Positions 32,599-41,300 of a DNA stretch of 64,000 nucleotides are shown piece by piece. The notes beneath the pieces were generated by a model. It saw nothing but the letters and a program-made list of their open reading frames with translations, was not told the origin of the DNA and ran no database searches. Made by a program: the position numbers and the translations under genes. Source of the stretch: JBBROS01 sp965213855. GTDB lineage: Bacteria > Pseudomonadota > Alphaproteobacteria > Acetobacterales > Acetobacteraceae. The stretch is from positions 310,001 to 374,000 of the forward strand of contig CBDCAA010000008.1 of NCBI GenBank assembly GCA_965213855.1. Reading direction: 5' to 3'. Position 1 is the first letter of the stretch, and each line of letters starts with the position of its first letter.

Positions 32599-34074
32599 AT
32601 GCCCCTCCATCACCGCGCGACGATCCGCGCGACCGAGGACGCCGACATCTACGGCACCACCGCCGCCGATGTCTCCGTGCCGAAGTTCAAGCTTCCCAAA
32701 GGCGAGATGCGCGCCGACGTGGCCCACGCGCTCGTCCGCGACGAGCTGTTCCTCGATGGGAACGCCCGGCAGAACCTGGCGACCTTCTGCCAGACCTGGA
32801 TGGACCCGGAGATCCATTCGCTGATGGACCTGTCGATCGACAAGAACATGATCGACAAGGATGAATACCCGGCGACGGCCGAGCTCGAGAACCGCTGCGT
32901 CCACATCCTTGCCGACCTCTGGAACTCGCCCTCGGCTGCCGACACGATCGGCTGCTCCACCACCGGCTCCAGCGAAGCCTGCATGCTGGGCGGCCTGGCG
33001 CTGAAGTGGAAATGGCGTCTGCGCATGGAAGCTGCCGGTCGTCCGACCGGCAAACCCAACCTCATCACCGGCCCGGTCCAGGTCTGCTGGCACAAGTTCG
33101 CGCGCTACTTCGACGTGGAACTGCGCGAGATCCCGCTGGAACGCGGCCGCCTCGGCATGACGGCCGAGGAAGTGCTGAAGCGAACCGACGAGAACACGAT
33201 CGGCGTGATGCCCACGTTCGGGGTCACCTTCACCTGCCACTATGAACCGGTGGCGGAGGTCGCCGCCGCACTCGACGTGCTTGCGGCGACGAAGCAGCTC
33301 GACATCCCGATGCACGTCGATGCCGCCTCAGGCGGCTTCACTGCCCCGTTCGTGGAGCCCGGCCTGCTCTGGGACTTCCGCCTGCCGCGTGTCCGCTCGA
33401 TCAACGCCTCCGGCCACAAGTACGGCATGGCGCCCCTGGGCGTGGGCTGGGTGGTGTGGCGCGACAAGACGGACCTGCCGGAGGAACTGATTTTCAACGT
33501 GAACTACCTGGGCGGCAACATGCCCACATTCGCGCTCAACTTCTCCCGTCCGGCCGGGCAGATCATCAGCCAATACTATTTGTTCCTCCGTCTCGGCCAC
33601 GCCGGCTACAAGCGGGTCATCCAGACCGGCTACGACAACGGCCAGTACATCGGCCGCGAGATCCAGAAGCTCGGGCCGTTCGAGTTGTTCTTCGACGGCG
33701 ACAGCAAGAAGGGCCTGCCCGCCATCTCCTGGGTGATCAAGGACGGCGCCGATCCCGGATACTCCCTGTTCGACCTCTCCGACCGGCTGCGCGTCCGCGG
33801 CTGGCAGGTGGCGGCCTACACGATGCCGCCGAACATCCAGGATGTCGTCGTCATGCGCGTCCTGGTTCGCCACGGCTTCAGCCGCGATATGGCCGACATG
33901 CTGCTGGAGGACGTCAAGCGCTCGGTGGCCTGGCTACTGGCCCACAAGCCCTCGGTCAAGCAGACGGCGGCGGAGGGCACGACCTTCACCCACCACGCCT
34001 TGCCGAAGGTGAAGCTTGCTCCGCCCCCGGCGGCGTCCGCGCACAAGCCTGCCAAGGCCCCCGTTCCCGCCTGA
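32599..34074 (+). CDS. gadB: Glutamate decarboxylase
   Basis: A 491-residue PLP enzyme that converts glutamate to GABA and consumes a cytoplasmic proton. Signatures of the GAD family run through it: DLSIDKNMIDKDEYPATAELENRCV, TIGCSTTGSSEACMLGGLALK, MHVDAASGGFTAPFVEPG, the PLP-lysine region INASGHKYGMAPLGVGW, and NYLGGNMPTFALNFSRPAGQIISQYY. It ends in a Pro/Lys/Ala-rich tail rather than the usual C-terminus with a conserved His. The ATG at 32599 follows AGAAGGAG; an in-frame ATG at 32554 is discarded. No glutamate/GABA antiporter gene is adjacent; the next gene encodes an aspartate:alanine antiporter. A TTTCCG element precedes it. Confidence 0.95.
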   Translation: MPLHHRATIRATEDADIYGTTAADVSVPKFKLPKGEMRADVAHALVRDELFLDGNARQNLATFCQTWMDPEIHSLMDLSIDKNMIDKDEYPATAELENRCVHILADLWNSPSAADTIGCSTTGSSEACMLGGLALKWKWRLRMEAAGRPTGKPNLITGPVQVCWHKFARYFDVELREIPLERGRLGMTAEEVLKRTDENTIGVMPTFGVTFTCHYEPVAEVAAALDVLAATKQLDIPMHVDAASGGFTAPFVEPGLLWDFRLPRVRSINASGHKYGMAPLGVGWVVWRDKTDLPEELIFNVNYLGGNMPTFALNFSRPAGQIISQYYLFLRLGHAGYKRVIQTGYDNGQYIGREIQKLGPFELFFDGDSKKGLPAISWVIKDGADPGYSLFDLSDRLRVRGWQVAAYTMPPNIQDVVVMRVLVRHGFSRDMADMLLEDVKRSVAWLLAHKPSVKQTAAEGTTFTHHALPKVKLAPPPAASAHKPAKAPVPA

Positions 34075-34086
34075 ACAAGCCGCGCT

Positions 34087-34110
34087 CCCGGCCGCCTCGG
34101 AGCGGCCGGG
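34087..34110 (+). terminator. Perfect 9-bp hairpin between gadB and aspT
   Basis: CCCGGCCGC and GCGGCCGGG pair perfectly around a 6-base loop (CTCGGA), 12 bases after the gadB stop and 24 bases before aspT. No T-tract follows, so it is more likely an attenuating, processing or mRNA-stabilising hairpin than a strong intrinsic terminator. It could set different dosage for decarboxylase and antiporter. Confidence 0.55.
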
Positions 34111-34134
34111 CCCAGCAACCCCTTTCGATCGGGT

Positions 34135-35829
34135 ATGACCGTGTCCTGGATCACGACCACGTTGCGTGCCCATCCCGAGATCGCCGTCTTCATCGCGCTC
34201 GCCATCGGCTACTGGGTCGGCGGCAAGAGCTGGAAAGGCTTCGGCCTCGGCGCGGTCACGTCGACGCTCATCGCGGCTGTCGTCATCGGCCAGCTCGGCA
34301 TCACGATTTCCCCCGACGTGAAGTCGGTGTTCTTCCTGATCTTCCTGTTCGCGGTCGGGTTCGGCGTTGGGCCGCAATTCGTCCGCGGGATCGCCAAGGA
34401 CGGGCTGCCGCAGGCGTTGTTCGCCGTCGTCATCTGCCTGCTGTGCCTTGGCTCTGCGTTTCTGTGTGCCCACTTGGCGGGGTATGACGCGGGATCGGGG
34501 GCCGGGCTGTTCGCCGGGTCGCAGACGCTGTCGGCCTCGATGGGGCTGGCAACCGACGCGATCAACCGCATGGGGCTCCCGGCGGATCAGACCAAGCGCA
34601 TGCTGGATGGCATCCCGGTCGCCTACGCCGTCACCTACATCTTCGGGACGGTCGGCTCCGCCCTGATCCTGGGCGTGCTGGGCCCGAAGCTGATGCGGGT
34701 CGACCTCGTGGCCGAGTGCAAGGCCTATGCCTTGTCGATGGGCGGAGCCGGGCCCGGCGACGAGGAGGGCAGCGCCTGGCACCAGTTCGACCTGCGGGCC
34801 TTCCAGATCCAGTCCGGCAGCCCGTTGATCGGCCAGTCCGCAGCGGGCGCCGAGGGCATGATGGGCGGCGCACGCCTGTTCATCGAGCGGCTGCGCCGGG
34901 GCGGCGACATCCAGGAGGTGACGTCGGCCACCGTGTTGCAAATGGACGACGTGATGGCGGTGGCCGGCAAGCGGGACACGCTGGTCAACGTGGTCGAGCA
35001 TGCCGCGCTGGAGCGGGAAGACGTCGGCCTGTTGTCGGTGCCGTTCGAGAGCGTGGACGTCTACGTCACGCAGAAGCGGTTCGACGGCAAGACGGTCGCG
35101 GAGATGGGCCGCGACATGTCATCGCATGGCGTGTTCCTTCGCAAGATCACCCGCGGCGCCACGGCGACCGACATCCCGATCCTGTCGATGACCCAGGTGC
35201 ACCGGGGCGACATACTGAGCCTGAGCGGGCGGGTACAGGACACGACGGCGGCAGCGAGGGCGATCGGCTTTGCGGATCGGCCCAGCTCCGCGTCCGACGT
35301 GGCGTTCATCGGCGCCGGTATCGCCGTGGGCGCGCTGGTGGGGGCGCTTACGTTCAACGTGGGGTCGGTCCCGCTGACGCTGTCCACCGCCGGGGGTGCG
35401 CTGATCGCCGGGCTCGTGTGCGGCTGGCTGCGCTCGGTGCACCCGACCTTCGGCCGCATCCCCGCGCCAGCCGTATGGTTCATGAACTCGGTCGGCCTGA
35501 ACGTGTTCATCGCCGTCGTCGGCATCACGGCCGGACCCGGCTTCGTCGCGGGCCTCAAGCTGCTTGGCATCAGCCTGTTCCTCTGGGGCCTGCTGGCCAC
35601 CACGCTGCCGCTCGTGCTCGGCATGTTCATCGGCCGCTACGTGTTCCGTTTCCACCCCGCGATCCTGTTCGGCGCGCTGGCCGGCGCGCGGACGACCACT
35701 GCGGCGCTCGGCATGGTCTGCGAGACCGCCAAAAGCCAGATCCCCGCCCTTGGCTACACCGTCACCTACGCCGTGGGGAACACGCTGCTGACCATCTGGG
35801 GCATGGTCATCGTCATGCTCCTGGCCTGA
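34135..35829 (+). CDS. aspT: Aspartate:alanine antiporter (AspT/YidE family)
   Basis: A 564-residue membrane antiporter. The N-terminal five to six hydrophobic segments (VFFLIFLFAVGFGVGPQFVRG, SQTLSASMGLATDAINRMG) and the C-terminal five (FGALAGARTTTAALGMVCETAK) are separated by a cytoplasmic insert of about 170 residues with two TrkA-C/RCK-like units (SPLIGQSAAGAE; KTVAEMGRDMSSHGVFLRKITRG). This is the AspT architecture. Electrogenic exchange of aspartate(-) for alanine, with decarboxylation inside, builds a proton-motive force and removes protons. It lies 25 bases upstream of the matching aspartate 4-decarboxylase and 60 bases downstream of gadB. Confidence 0.92.
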   Translation: MTVSWITTTLRAHPEIAVFIALAIGYWVGGKSWKGFGLGAVTSTLIAAVVIGQLGITISPDVKSVFFLIFLFAVGFGVGPQFVRGIAKDGLPQALFAVVICLLCLGSAFLCAHLAGYDAGSGAGLFAGSQTLSASMGLATDAINRMGLPADQTKRMLDGIPVAYAVTYIFGTVGSALILGVLGPKLMRVDLVAECKAYALSMGGAGPGDEEGSAWHQFDLRAFQIQSGSPLIGQSAAGAEGMMGGARLFIERLRRGGDIQEVTSATVLQMDDVMAVAGKRDTLVNVVEHAALEREDVGLLSVPFESVDVYVTQKRFDGKTVAEMGRDMSSHGVFLRKITRGATATDIPILSMTQVHRGDILSLSGRVQDTTAAARAIGFADRPSSASDVAFIGAGIAVGALVGALTFNVGSVPLTLSTAGGALIAGLVCGWLRSVHPTFGRIPAPAVWFMNSVGLNVFIAVVGITAGPGFVAGLKLLGISLFLWGLLATTLPLVLGMFIGRYVFRFHPAILFGALAGARTTTAALGMVCETAKSQIPALGYTVTYAVGNTLLTIWGMVIVMLLA

Positions 35830-35854
35830 AAACCCGTTCCGGAGAACGCATGCC

Positions 35855-37465
35855 ATGGACACGAACGTCGACTACAGCGCCCTCGGCAAACTCAGCCCGT
35901 TCGAGCTCAAGGACCAGCTCATGAGCCTGGCCTCCAGCCACGCGGAGCGCATGATGCTCAACGCCGGCCGCGGCAACCCCAACTTCCTCGCCACGATCCC
36001 GCGCCATGGCTTCTTCCAGCTCGGTCTGTTCGCGATGTCGGAGTCTGAACGTTTCTTCTCCTACATGCCGGAAGGCGTTGGCGGCCTGCCCGAACTCGGA
36101 GGCATCGAAGCCCGGTTCGATTCCCACGTGCACGCGAATGCCGCGGCTCCAGGGGTCGCGTTCCTCAAGGCCGCCGTCTGCTACGTGCGCGACCAGCTCG
36201 GGATGTCGGCACCGGCGTTCCTCCATGAACTCGTCGGCGGCATCCTCGCCTGCACCTACCCGACCCCGCCGCGCATGCTGACCCAGTTGGAAACCGTTGT
36301 CGGCCACTACCTGGTCCAGGAGATGGCGGGCGGTGCGATGCCCTCGGCCAGCATGGACCTGTTTGCGACGGAGGGCGGCACCGCAGCCATCACCTACATC
36401 TTCAACTCTCTTCGCGAGAACGGCCTGCTGTCCCCGGGCGACAAGATCGCCATCGGCCTTCCCGTCTTCACCCCCTACATCGATATCCCTCATCTCGACG
36501 ACTACGAGTTGGTCGAGATCGGCGTGAACGCGGAGGCCGCCGATGGTTGGCAATACCCGCCGGCCGAACTCGACAAGCTGCTCGATCCCGGCGTGAAGGC
36601 TTTCTTCGTCATCAATCCCAGCAATCCGCCCTCGGTGAAGATCGACGCGGCGAGCCTGCGCCATATCGCCGGGATCGTCGAGAAACGCCCCGATCTCATC
36701 ATGCTCACCGACGACGTCTACGGCACGTTTGCCGACGACTTCCTCTCGCTGTTCGCGATCTGCCCGCGTAATACGATCCTGGTGTATTCGTTCTCGAAAT
36801 ACTTCGGCGCGACCGGCTGGCGCCTCGGCGTCATCGCCACCCACAAGGACACCATTCTCGACCGGCAGATCGCGGCGCTCTCGGAGCCGAAGCAGAAGGC
36901 GCTGGACAAGCGGTTCAGCTCGCTTGTCGTCGACACGCGCGGCCTGAAGTTCATCGACCGCCTCGTCGCCGACAGCCGCGCCGTATGCCTCAACCATACC
37001 GCCGGCCTGTCGACCCCGCAGCAGGTCCAGATGGCGCTGTTTGCGCTGTTTGCGCTGATGGACGAGGCCGGTGCCTACAAGGCGGCCATGAAGCGTATCC
37101 TGCGGCGGCGCCAGGCGGCCCTATACCGGGAACTGGGCGTGCCGGCGCCGCAAGACGCCAACGGTGCGGACTACTACACCCTGCTCGACTTGGAAGCCGT
37201 TGCGACGGCGCTGTTCGGCGCCGACTTCGCGCGCTGGATGCTGGCCAAAAAGGAGCCGCTTGCCATGCTGTTCCGCCTCGCCGACGAGGGCGGCGTCGTC
37301 CTCCTGCCGGGCAAGGGGTTCGGCACGCTGCACCCTTCCGCCCGCGCATCGCTCGCCAATTTAAACGAGTATGACTACGCGGCAGTTGGGAGGATCGCTC
37401 GATCCCTGGCTGATGAGTACCATGCGGAGTTCCTGCAGACCGAACCAGCCGAGTATTCGGTGTAG
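35855..37465 (+). CDS. aspD: Aspartate 4-decarboxylase (bifunctional aspartate aminotransferase)
   Basis: A 536-residue fold-type I PLP enzyme that decarboxylates L-aspartate to L-alanine. Family signatures include ERMMLNAGRGNPNFLATIPR near the N-terminus, DLFATEGGTAAITYIFNSLRENGLL, VFFVINPSNPPSV and the PLP-lysine region VYSFSKYFGATGWRLGVIA, then MLFRLADEGGVVLLPGKGFG. Length and N-terminal extension distinguish it from ordinary aminotransferases. GGAGAACGC precedes the ATG. Coupled to AspT it forms a proton-consuming aspartate/alanine cycle; together with gadB it makes a two-substrate acid-resistance and energy module. Confidence 0.93.
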   Translation: MDTNVDYSALGKLSPFELKDQLMSLASSHAERMMLNAGRGNPNFLATIPRHGFFQLGLFAMSESERFFSYMPEGVGGLPELGGIEARFDSHVHANAAAPGVAFLKAAVCYVRDQLGMSAPAFLHELVGGILACTYPTPPRMLTQLETVVGHYLVQEMAGGAMPSASMDLFATEGGTAAITYIFNSLRENGLLSPGDKIAIGLPVFTPYIDIPHLDDYELVEIGVNAEAADGWQYPPAELDKLLDPGVKAFFVINPSNPPSVKIDAASLRHIAGIVEKRPDLIMLTDDVYGTFADDFLSLFAICPRNTILVYSFSKYFGATGWRLGVIATHKDTILDRQIAALSEPKQKALDKRFSSLVVDTRGLKFIDRLVADSRAVCLNHTAGLSTPQQVQMALFALFALMDEAGAYKAAMKRILRRRQAALYRELGVPAPQDANGADYYTLLDLEAVATALFGADFARWMLAKKEPLAMLFRLADEGGVVLLPGKGFGTLHPSARASLANLNEYDYAAVGRIARSLADEYHAEFLQTEPAEYSV

Positions 37466-37573
37466 GGGTAAGCAGGGCTTCACAGTTTCATAGGCGAAGG
37501 TCGTGCAGGGCGCCCAAATGAGTCGGGCGAAGGCAGCACGAAGCTCTGCGCATGTCGCTGCCAAATGAGACCC

Positions 37574-37586
37574 TGCGTAGTTTCCG
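37574..37586 (+). promoter_or_regulatory. TTTCCG element (site 5) upstream of the triple-BON gene
   Basis: TGCGTAGTTTCCG followed by ATCCTACCGACC, 87 bases before the BON-protein ATG. It gives the best extended match with the gadB site. Confidence 0.65.
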
Positions 37587-37673
37587 ATCCTACCGACCCG
37601 GACCGTGGCCTGCCATCGTCGAAGCCTATCGGGGGAAGCAGGGTTTTCCTCCGCAACGCGAACGGGGAAACGC

Positions 37674-38324
37674 ATGCCAAGGGATAGTAAGCTGCAGCGG
37701 GCGGTTCTGGCCGAGCTGGATTGGGAGCCGAGTGTGGTCGCAGCCCACATCGGCGTGACGGCGAAGGACGGTGTCGTCGCCTTGACCGGGCACGTCGATA
37801 CCTATCCGCAGAAGCATGCGGCAGAGATGGCGGTGCGGCGGGTCAAGGGCGTGTTGGCGGTCGCTGACGAGATCGAGGTCCGGTTGCCCGGTGACAGCGC
37901 GCGGTCGGACGAAGCGATCGCGGCGGCAGCGATCGAGCGGCTGTCGTGGGATGTGACCATTCCGCGCGATGCGATCTTCGTCACGGTGCAGGCGGGTTGG
38001 GTGACGTTGAACGGCACGGTAGATTGGTATTACGAGAAGGAGGCGGCACAGGCGGTGATCCGGCCGTTGGTCGGGGTCGTCGGCATCAGCAACGGCGTGA
38101 CGATCAAGCCGCGGGTCGATACGCTTCAGCTATCGGACACCATTGTCCATGCCCTGCATCGGTCGTGGTTCTTCGACCCGAAGGCCGTGCACGTCACCGC
38201 CTCCGGCGGGTCGGTCCGGCTGACCGGCAACGTTCACACGCCGCATGAACGCGACGCCGTCGCCGCCATCGCCTGGGCTGCTCCCGGGACGGTCTATGTC
38301 GAGAACGACATTCGCATTACCTGA
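37674..38324 (+). CDS. Triple-BON-domain stress protein (OsmY-like)
   Basis: A 216-residue protein made of three consecutive BON domains at about 5-70 (VVALTGHVDTYPQKHAAEMAVRRVKGV), 78-145 (VTLNGTVDWYYEKEAAQAVIRPLVGV) and 152-216 (VRLTGNVHTPHERDAVAAIAWAAPGTVYVENDI). It has no signal peptide, so it is cytoplasmic, unlike OsmY. Multi-BON proteins of this type recur in stress and hypoxia loci with CBS proteins and are thought to bind membranes or lipids. The ATG at 37674 has GGGGAAA just upstream. It has its own TTTCCG element. Confidence 0.88.
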   Translation: MPRDSKLQRAVLAELDWEPSVVAAHIGVTAKDGVVALTGHVDTYPQKHAAEMAVRRVKGVLAVADEIEVRLPGDSARSDEAIAAAAIERLSWDVTIPRDAIFVTVQAGWVTLNGTVDWYYEKEAAQAVIRPLVGVVGISNGVTIKPRVDTLQLSDTIVHALHRSWFFDPKAVHVTASGGSVRLTGNVHTPHERDAVAAIAWAAPGTVYVENDIRIT

Positions 38325-38326
38325 AG

Positions 38327-38350
38327 CGGGCGTTCTACGGACGGCGCCCG
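38327..38350. terminator. Possible convergent terminator hairpin
   Basis: CGGGCG (38327-38332) pairs with CGCCCG (38345-38350) across 12 bases, exactly between the stops of the plus-strand BON gene and the minus-strand hybrid kinase. No T-tract is present on either strand, so termination is only plausible. Confidence 0.3.
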
Positions 38351-38351
38351 G

Positions 38352-41300
38352 TCAAGCGTGCTCGGGTTCCGTCCGACGCGGTGCAGTCGTCAGCGTTTGG
38401 GCAGCGTCCACGGCCGCGCTCCCCGGGCGCCCAGTGCCGGTCGTGCTGGCGGCGGCCATTGCTAGACGTGCGAGGGCTGGCAGAGAGGCGGACCCGGTCT
38501 TGTGCATGATTGCGGCCCGGTGATTTTCCACCGTCCGCTGGCTGATATTCAGGTCTGCCGCAATGTTCTTACTCGGCTGGCCGTCAAGCACCAGTGTCAT
38601 GATCTGGCGCTGGCGCGACGTCAGCGAAGCGAGCTGGGCCGTCGCCTGGCGCTCCCATGCAAGTCGGGCATCGCTTCCGCGTCCCAAGCCGAGTGCGCGG
38701 GTGATGCTTGCCAACAAGTCCGCGCCGGCGATCGGCTTTTCGAGGAAGTCCGATGCGCCGGCCGTCATCGCCTCGACGACGCGGGTTATGTCGCCGCTGC
38801 CCGTCATTAAAATGGATGGCACGTCATGTCCGGCGGCACGGAGTTGCCGGATCAAATCAAGGCCGCACAGGCCGGGCAGGTTTGCGTCGACGACGAGGCA
38901 TTGACCCGGCGCCGGCTGGAACGCCGTGAGGAACGTCTCGCAGCTTGCATAGGTAACGCAGCGCCGCCCTTCCTGTGCGAGAAGCGCGGCGATTGCCTCC
39001 CGCACATGCTGATCGTCGTCGACGACATGCACGACTCCCGCGAGATCGTGCGGGACGTCGTGGGCCGGCAGCAATTGCTGGATGAGGCTCGCCAAGGCGT
39101 CGAGCTGAACCGGCTTGTTGAGTTTCACGCATCGTCCGGCCGCGACGTCGGCCAGTGTATCGGTGGAGATATCGCCGGTCAGGATGACGATCGGCAGGCC
39201 AACGCCCAAGGTCGTCCGCAGCGCCGTGCCGAGCTGCAACCCGTTCATCAGCCCCGGGAGTTTGTAGTCAGCCAACACCAGATCCGGACGGATGGCACCT
39301 TCGGCCATGAGGGCAAGCGCTGCGGCGCCGTTCTCGGCCGTCACGACGTGATGGCCAAGACTGGTCAAATACTCTGCCAGCAACGCGGCCAGATCGAGCT
39401 CGTCCTCGACCAGAAGTATTGCCCCGGTTCGCTGGGCCGGCGCTTCTGCGACGAGGCCGCCTAGCGCCGGTTCGGGTGCGGGCCGTGTCTGGTCCGGTCG
39501 CGTCGGAGATTCGACGACCGGCACCTCGACCGAAAAGACCGAACCGTGCCGGAACCAGGACTGGACACGGATGGGATGGCCGAGGAGGGCGCCAAGGCGG
39601 CGAACGATGGCCAGGCCGAGACCCAGCCCGCGGTTTCGCTCCCCCGCCGCATTGTCGATTTGGCGATATTCCTCGAACACGTCGTCGATCTTGTCGGCCT
39701 GAATGCCGATACCGGTGTCCCAGACCTCGATCCGCAGCTTGCCACGATCGTGCCGACAGCCCAGCAAAACGGATCCCTTGGTGGTGTACTTGAGCGCGTT
39801 CGAAATGAGGTTGCGCAGGATCTGCTCGAGCAACGCCAAATCCGAGCGCACGATGCGGGTGGAGGCCACCACGTGAAACGTCAAGCCCTTCGCCTCGGCG
39901 TGGAGCGCGAACTCGTCTCGGAGGCGCTGCAACAGCGGGCCGACCGGAAGATCGACGATTTCTACTCGGACCGAGCCGGAGTCGATCTGGTTGATGTCCA
40001 GCAGCGTGTCCAGCATGCCAGTCATCGAGCCGAGCGTCCTGTCGAAGCGGGCCACGAGCTGTTGCGCGCGGACGCCGACGACGAGCGGGGCGAGGAGGCC
40101 GTTGATCAGGGTGAGTGTCTGGAGCGGCTGGCGCAGGTCGTGGCTAGCCGATGCCAGGAAGCGCGACTTTGCGGCATTGGCCTGCTCGGCCTGGCGCACG
40201 GCTCCACGGAGCTCCTGGCGCACGCGGTTGCGCTCGCTGACGTCGATGAAGGTGATCACCACACCCTCGGGGCCGTTCAACCGGGAGCGATAGGGCAGGA
40301 TGCGGCGCATGAAGCTCGCGCCGTTTCCGGTGTCGATCTCTCGGTCCGGGGCCGCAGTACCGCTCAGCACGGCCCGTGCATCGGTCATGAGCGAGGTGTC
40401 GGTCGAGAGCGAATGCAGGTCGGTCAGCGGGCGGCCGATGTCGCCGGGGATGAGGTTGAACAATGCCCGCGTGGCTGGTGTAAAGAAACGGATCGCGAGG
40501 CTCGGGTCGAGGAACAGCGTTGCGACGTCGGTGCTGTAGAGCACGTTTTGCAGATCATCGGATGCGGTACGCTGGCGTTCCAGAGTTTCCTGGAGCTGAC
40601 TGTTGAGGGCGGTGAGTTCTTCGTTCAATGATTGAAGCTCTTCTTTGGATGTCAGCAGCTCCTCGTTTGTGGACTGGTATTCCTCGTTGACCGAGAGGGC
40701 TTCCTCGTTGATCGCCTTCTGCTCCTCGGTAGAAATCTCGAGGTCGCGGATGGCGCTTTGCAGCTCGCCGCGGGTGGTCTCCAGCTCCTGTTCGAGTTCC
40801 AGCGTCCTGAGCGGCGGGGAGGCAGCCGGCATGCCGGGCTGCGACATCGCACCTGGTTGCGCAGCGGTGGGCCGGTCGATGAAACAGATCAGCAGCAGGT
40901 CGTCCGCGAAGCGAGCTTCTGTGCGGGCGACGGGCAGGACGTCGACGTCGAACGGCGTGCCCTCCTTCGTGCGGCCGCAGGGAGTGACGATCCGCGTCCC
41001 CTCGTCGATCGCACGCCTGATCGCGGCGCGGAGGGTGGCGCGCAGGCCGGGTCGGATCATCGCCAGCAGGTCATGGGTCGGGTGGCCAGCTGCAATCTGC
41101 AGGTAACGGCCGATGGGGCCCATGGAATACAGCCACTCGATCTGCCGATTGATGAGCACAGCGGCGGGTCCGTGAGCCTCCAGCACCAGGCGGCGGCTGA
41201 GCTCCGCCAGCCCAGCCTGGCGGACCGGGGACTTGCCAGGCATGTCCATGGCCTTGACGCGCATGCCGTCCGCCCCCCGCATCAGGAAGCCGAATTCACC

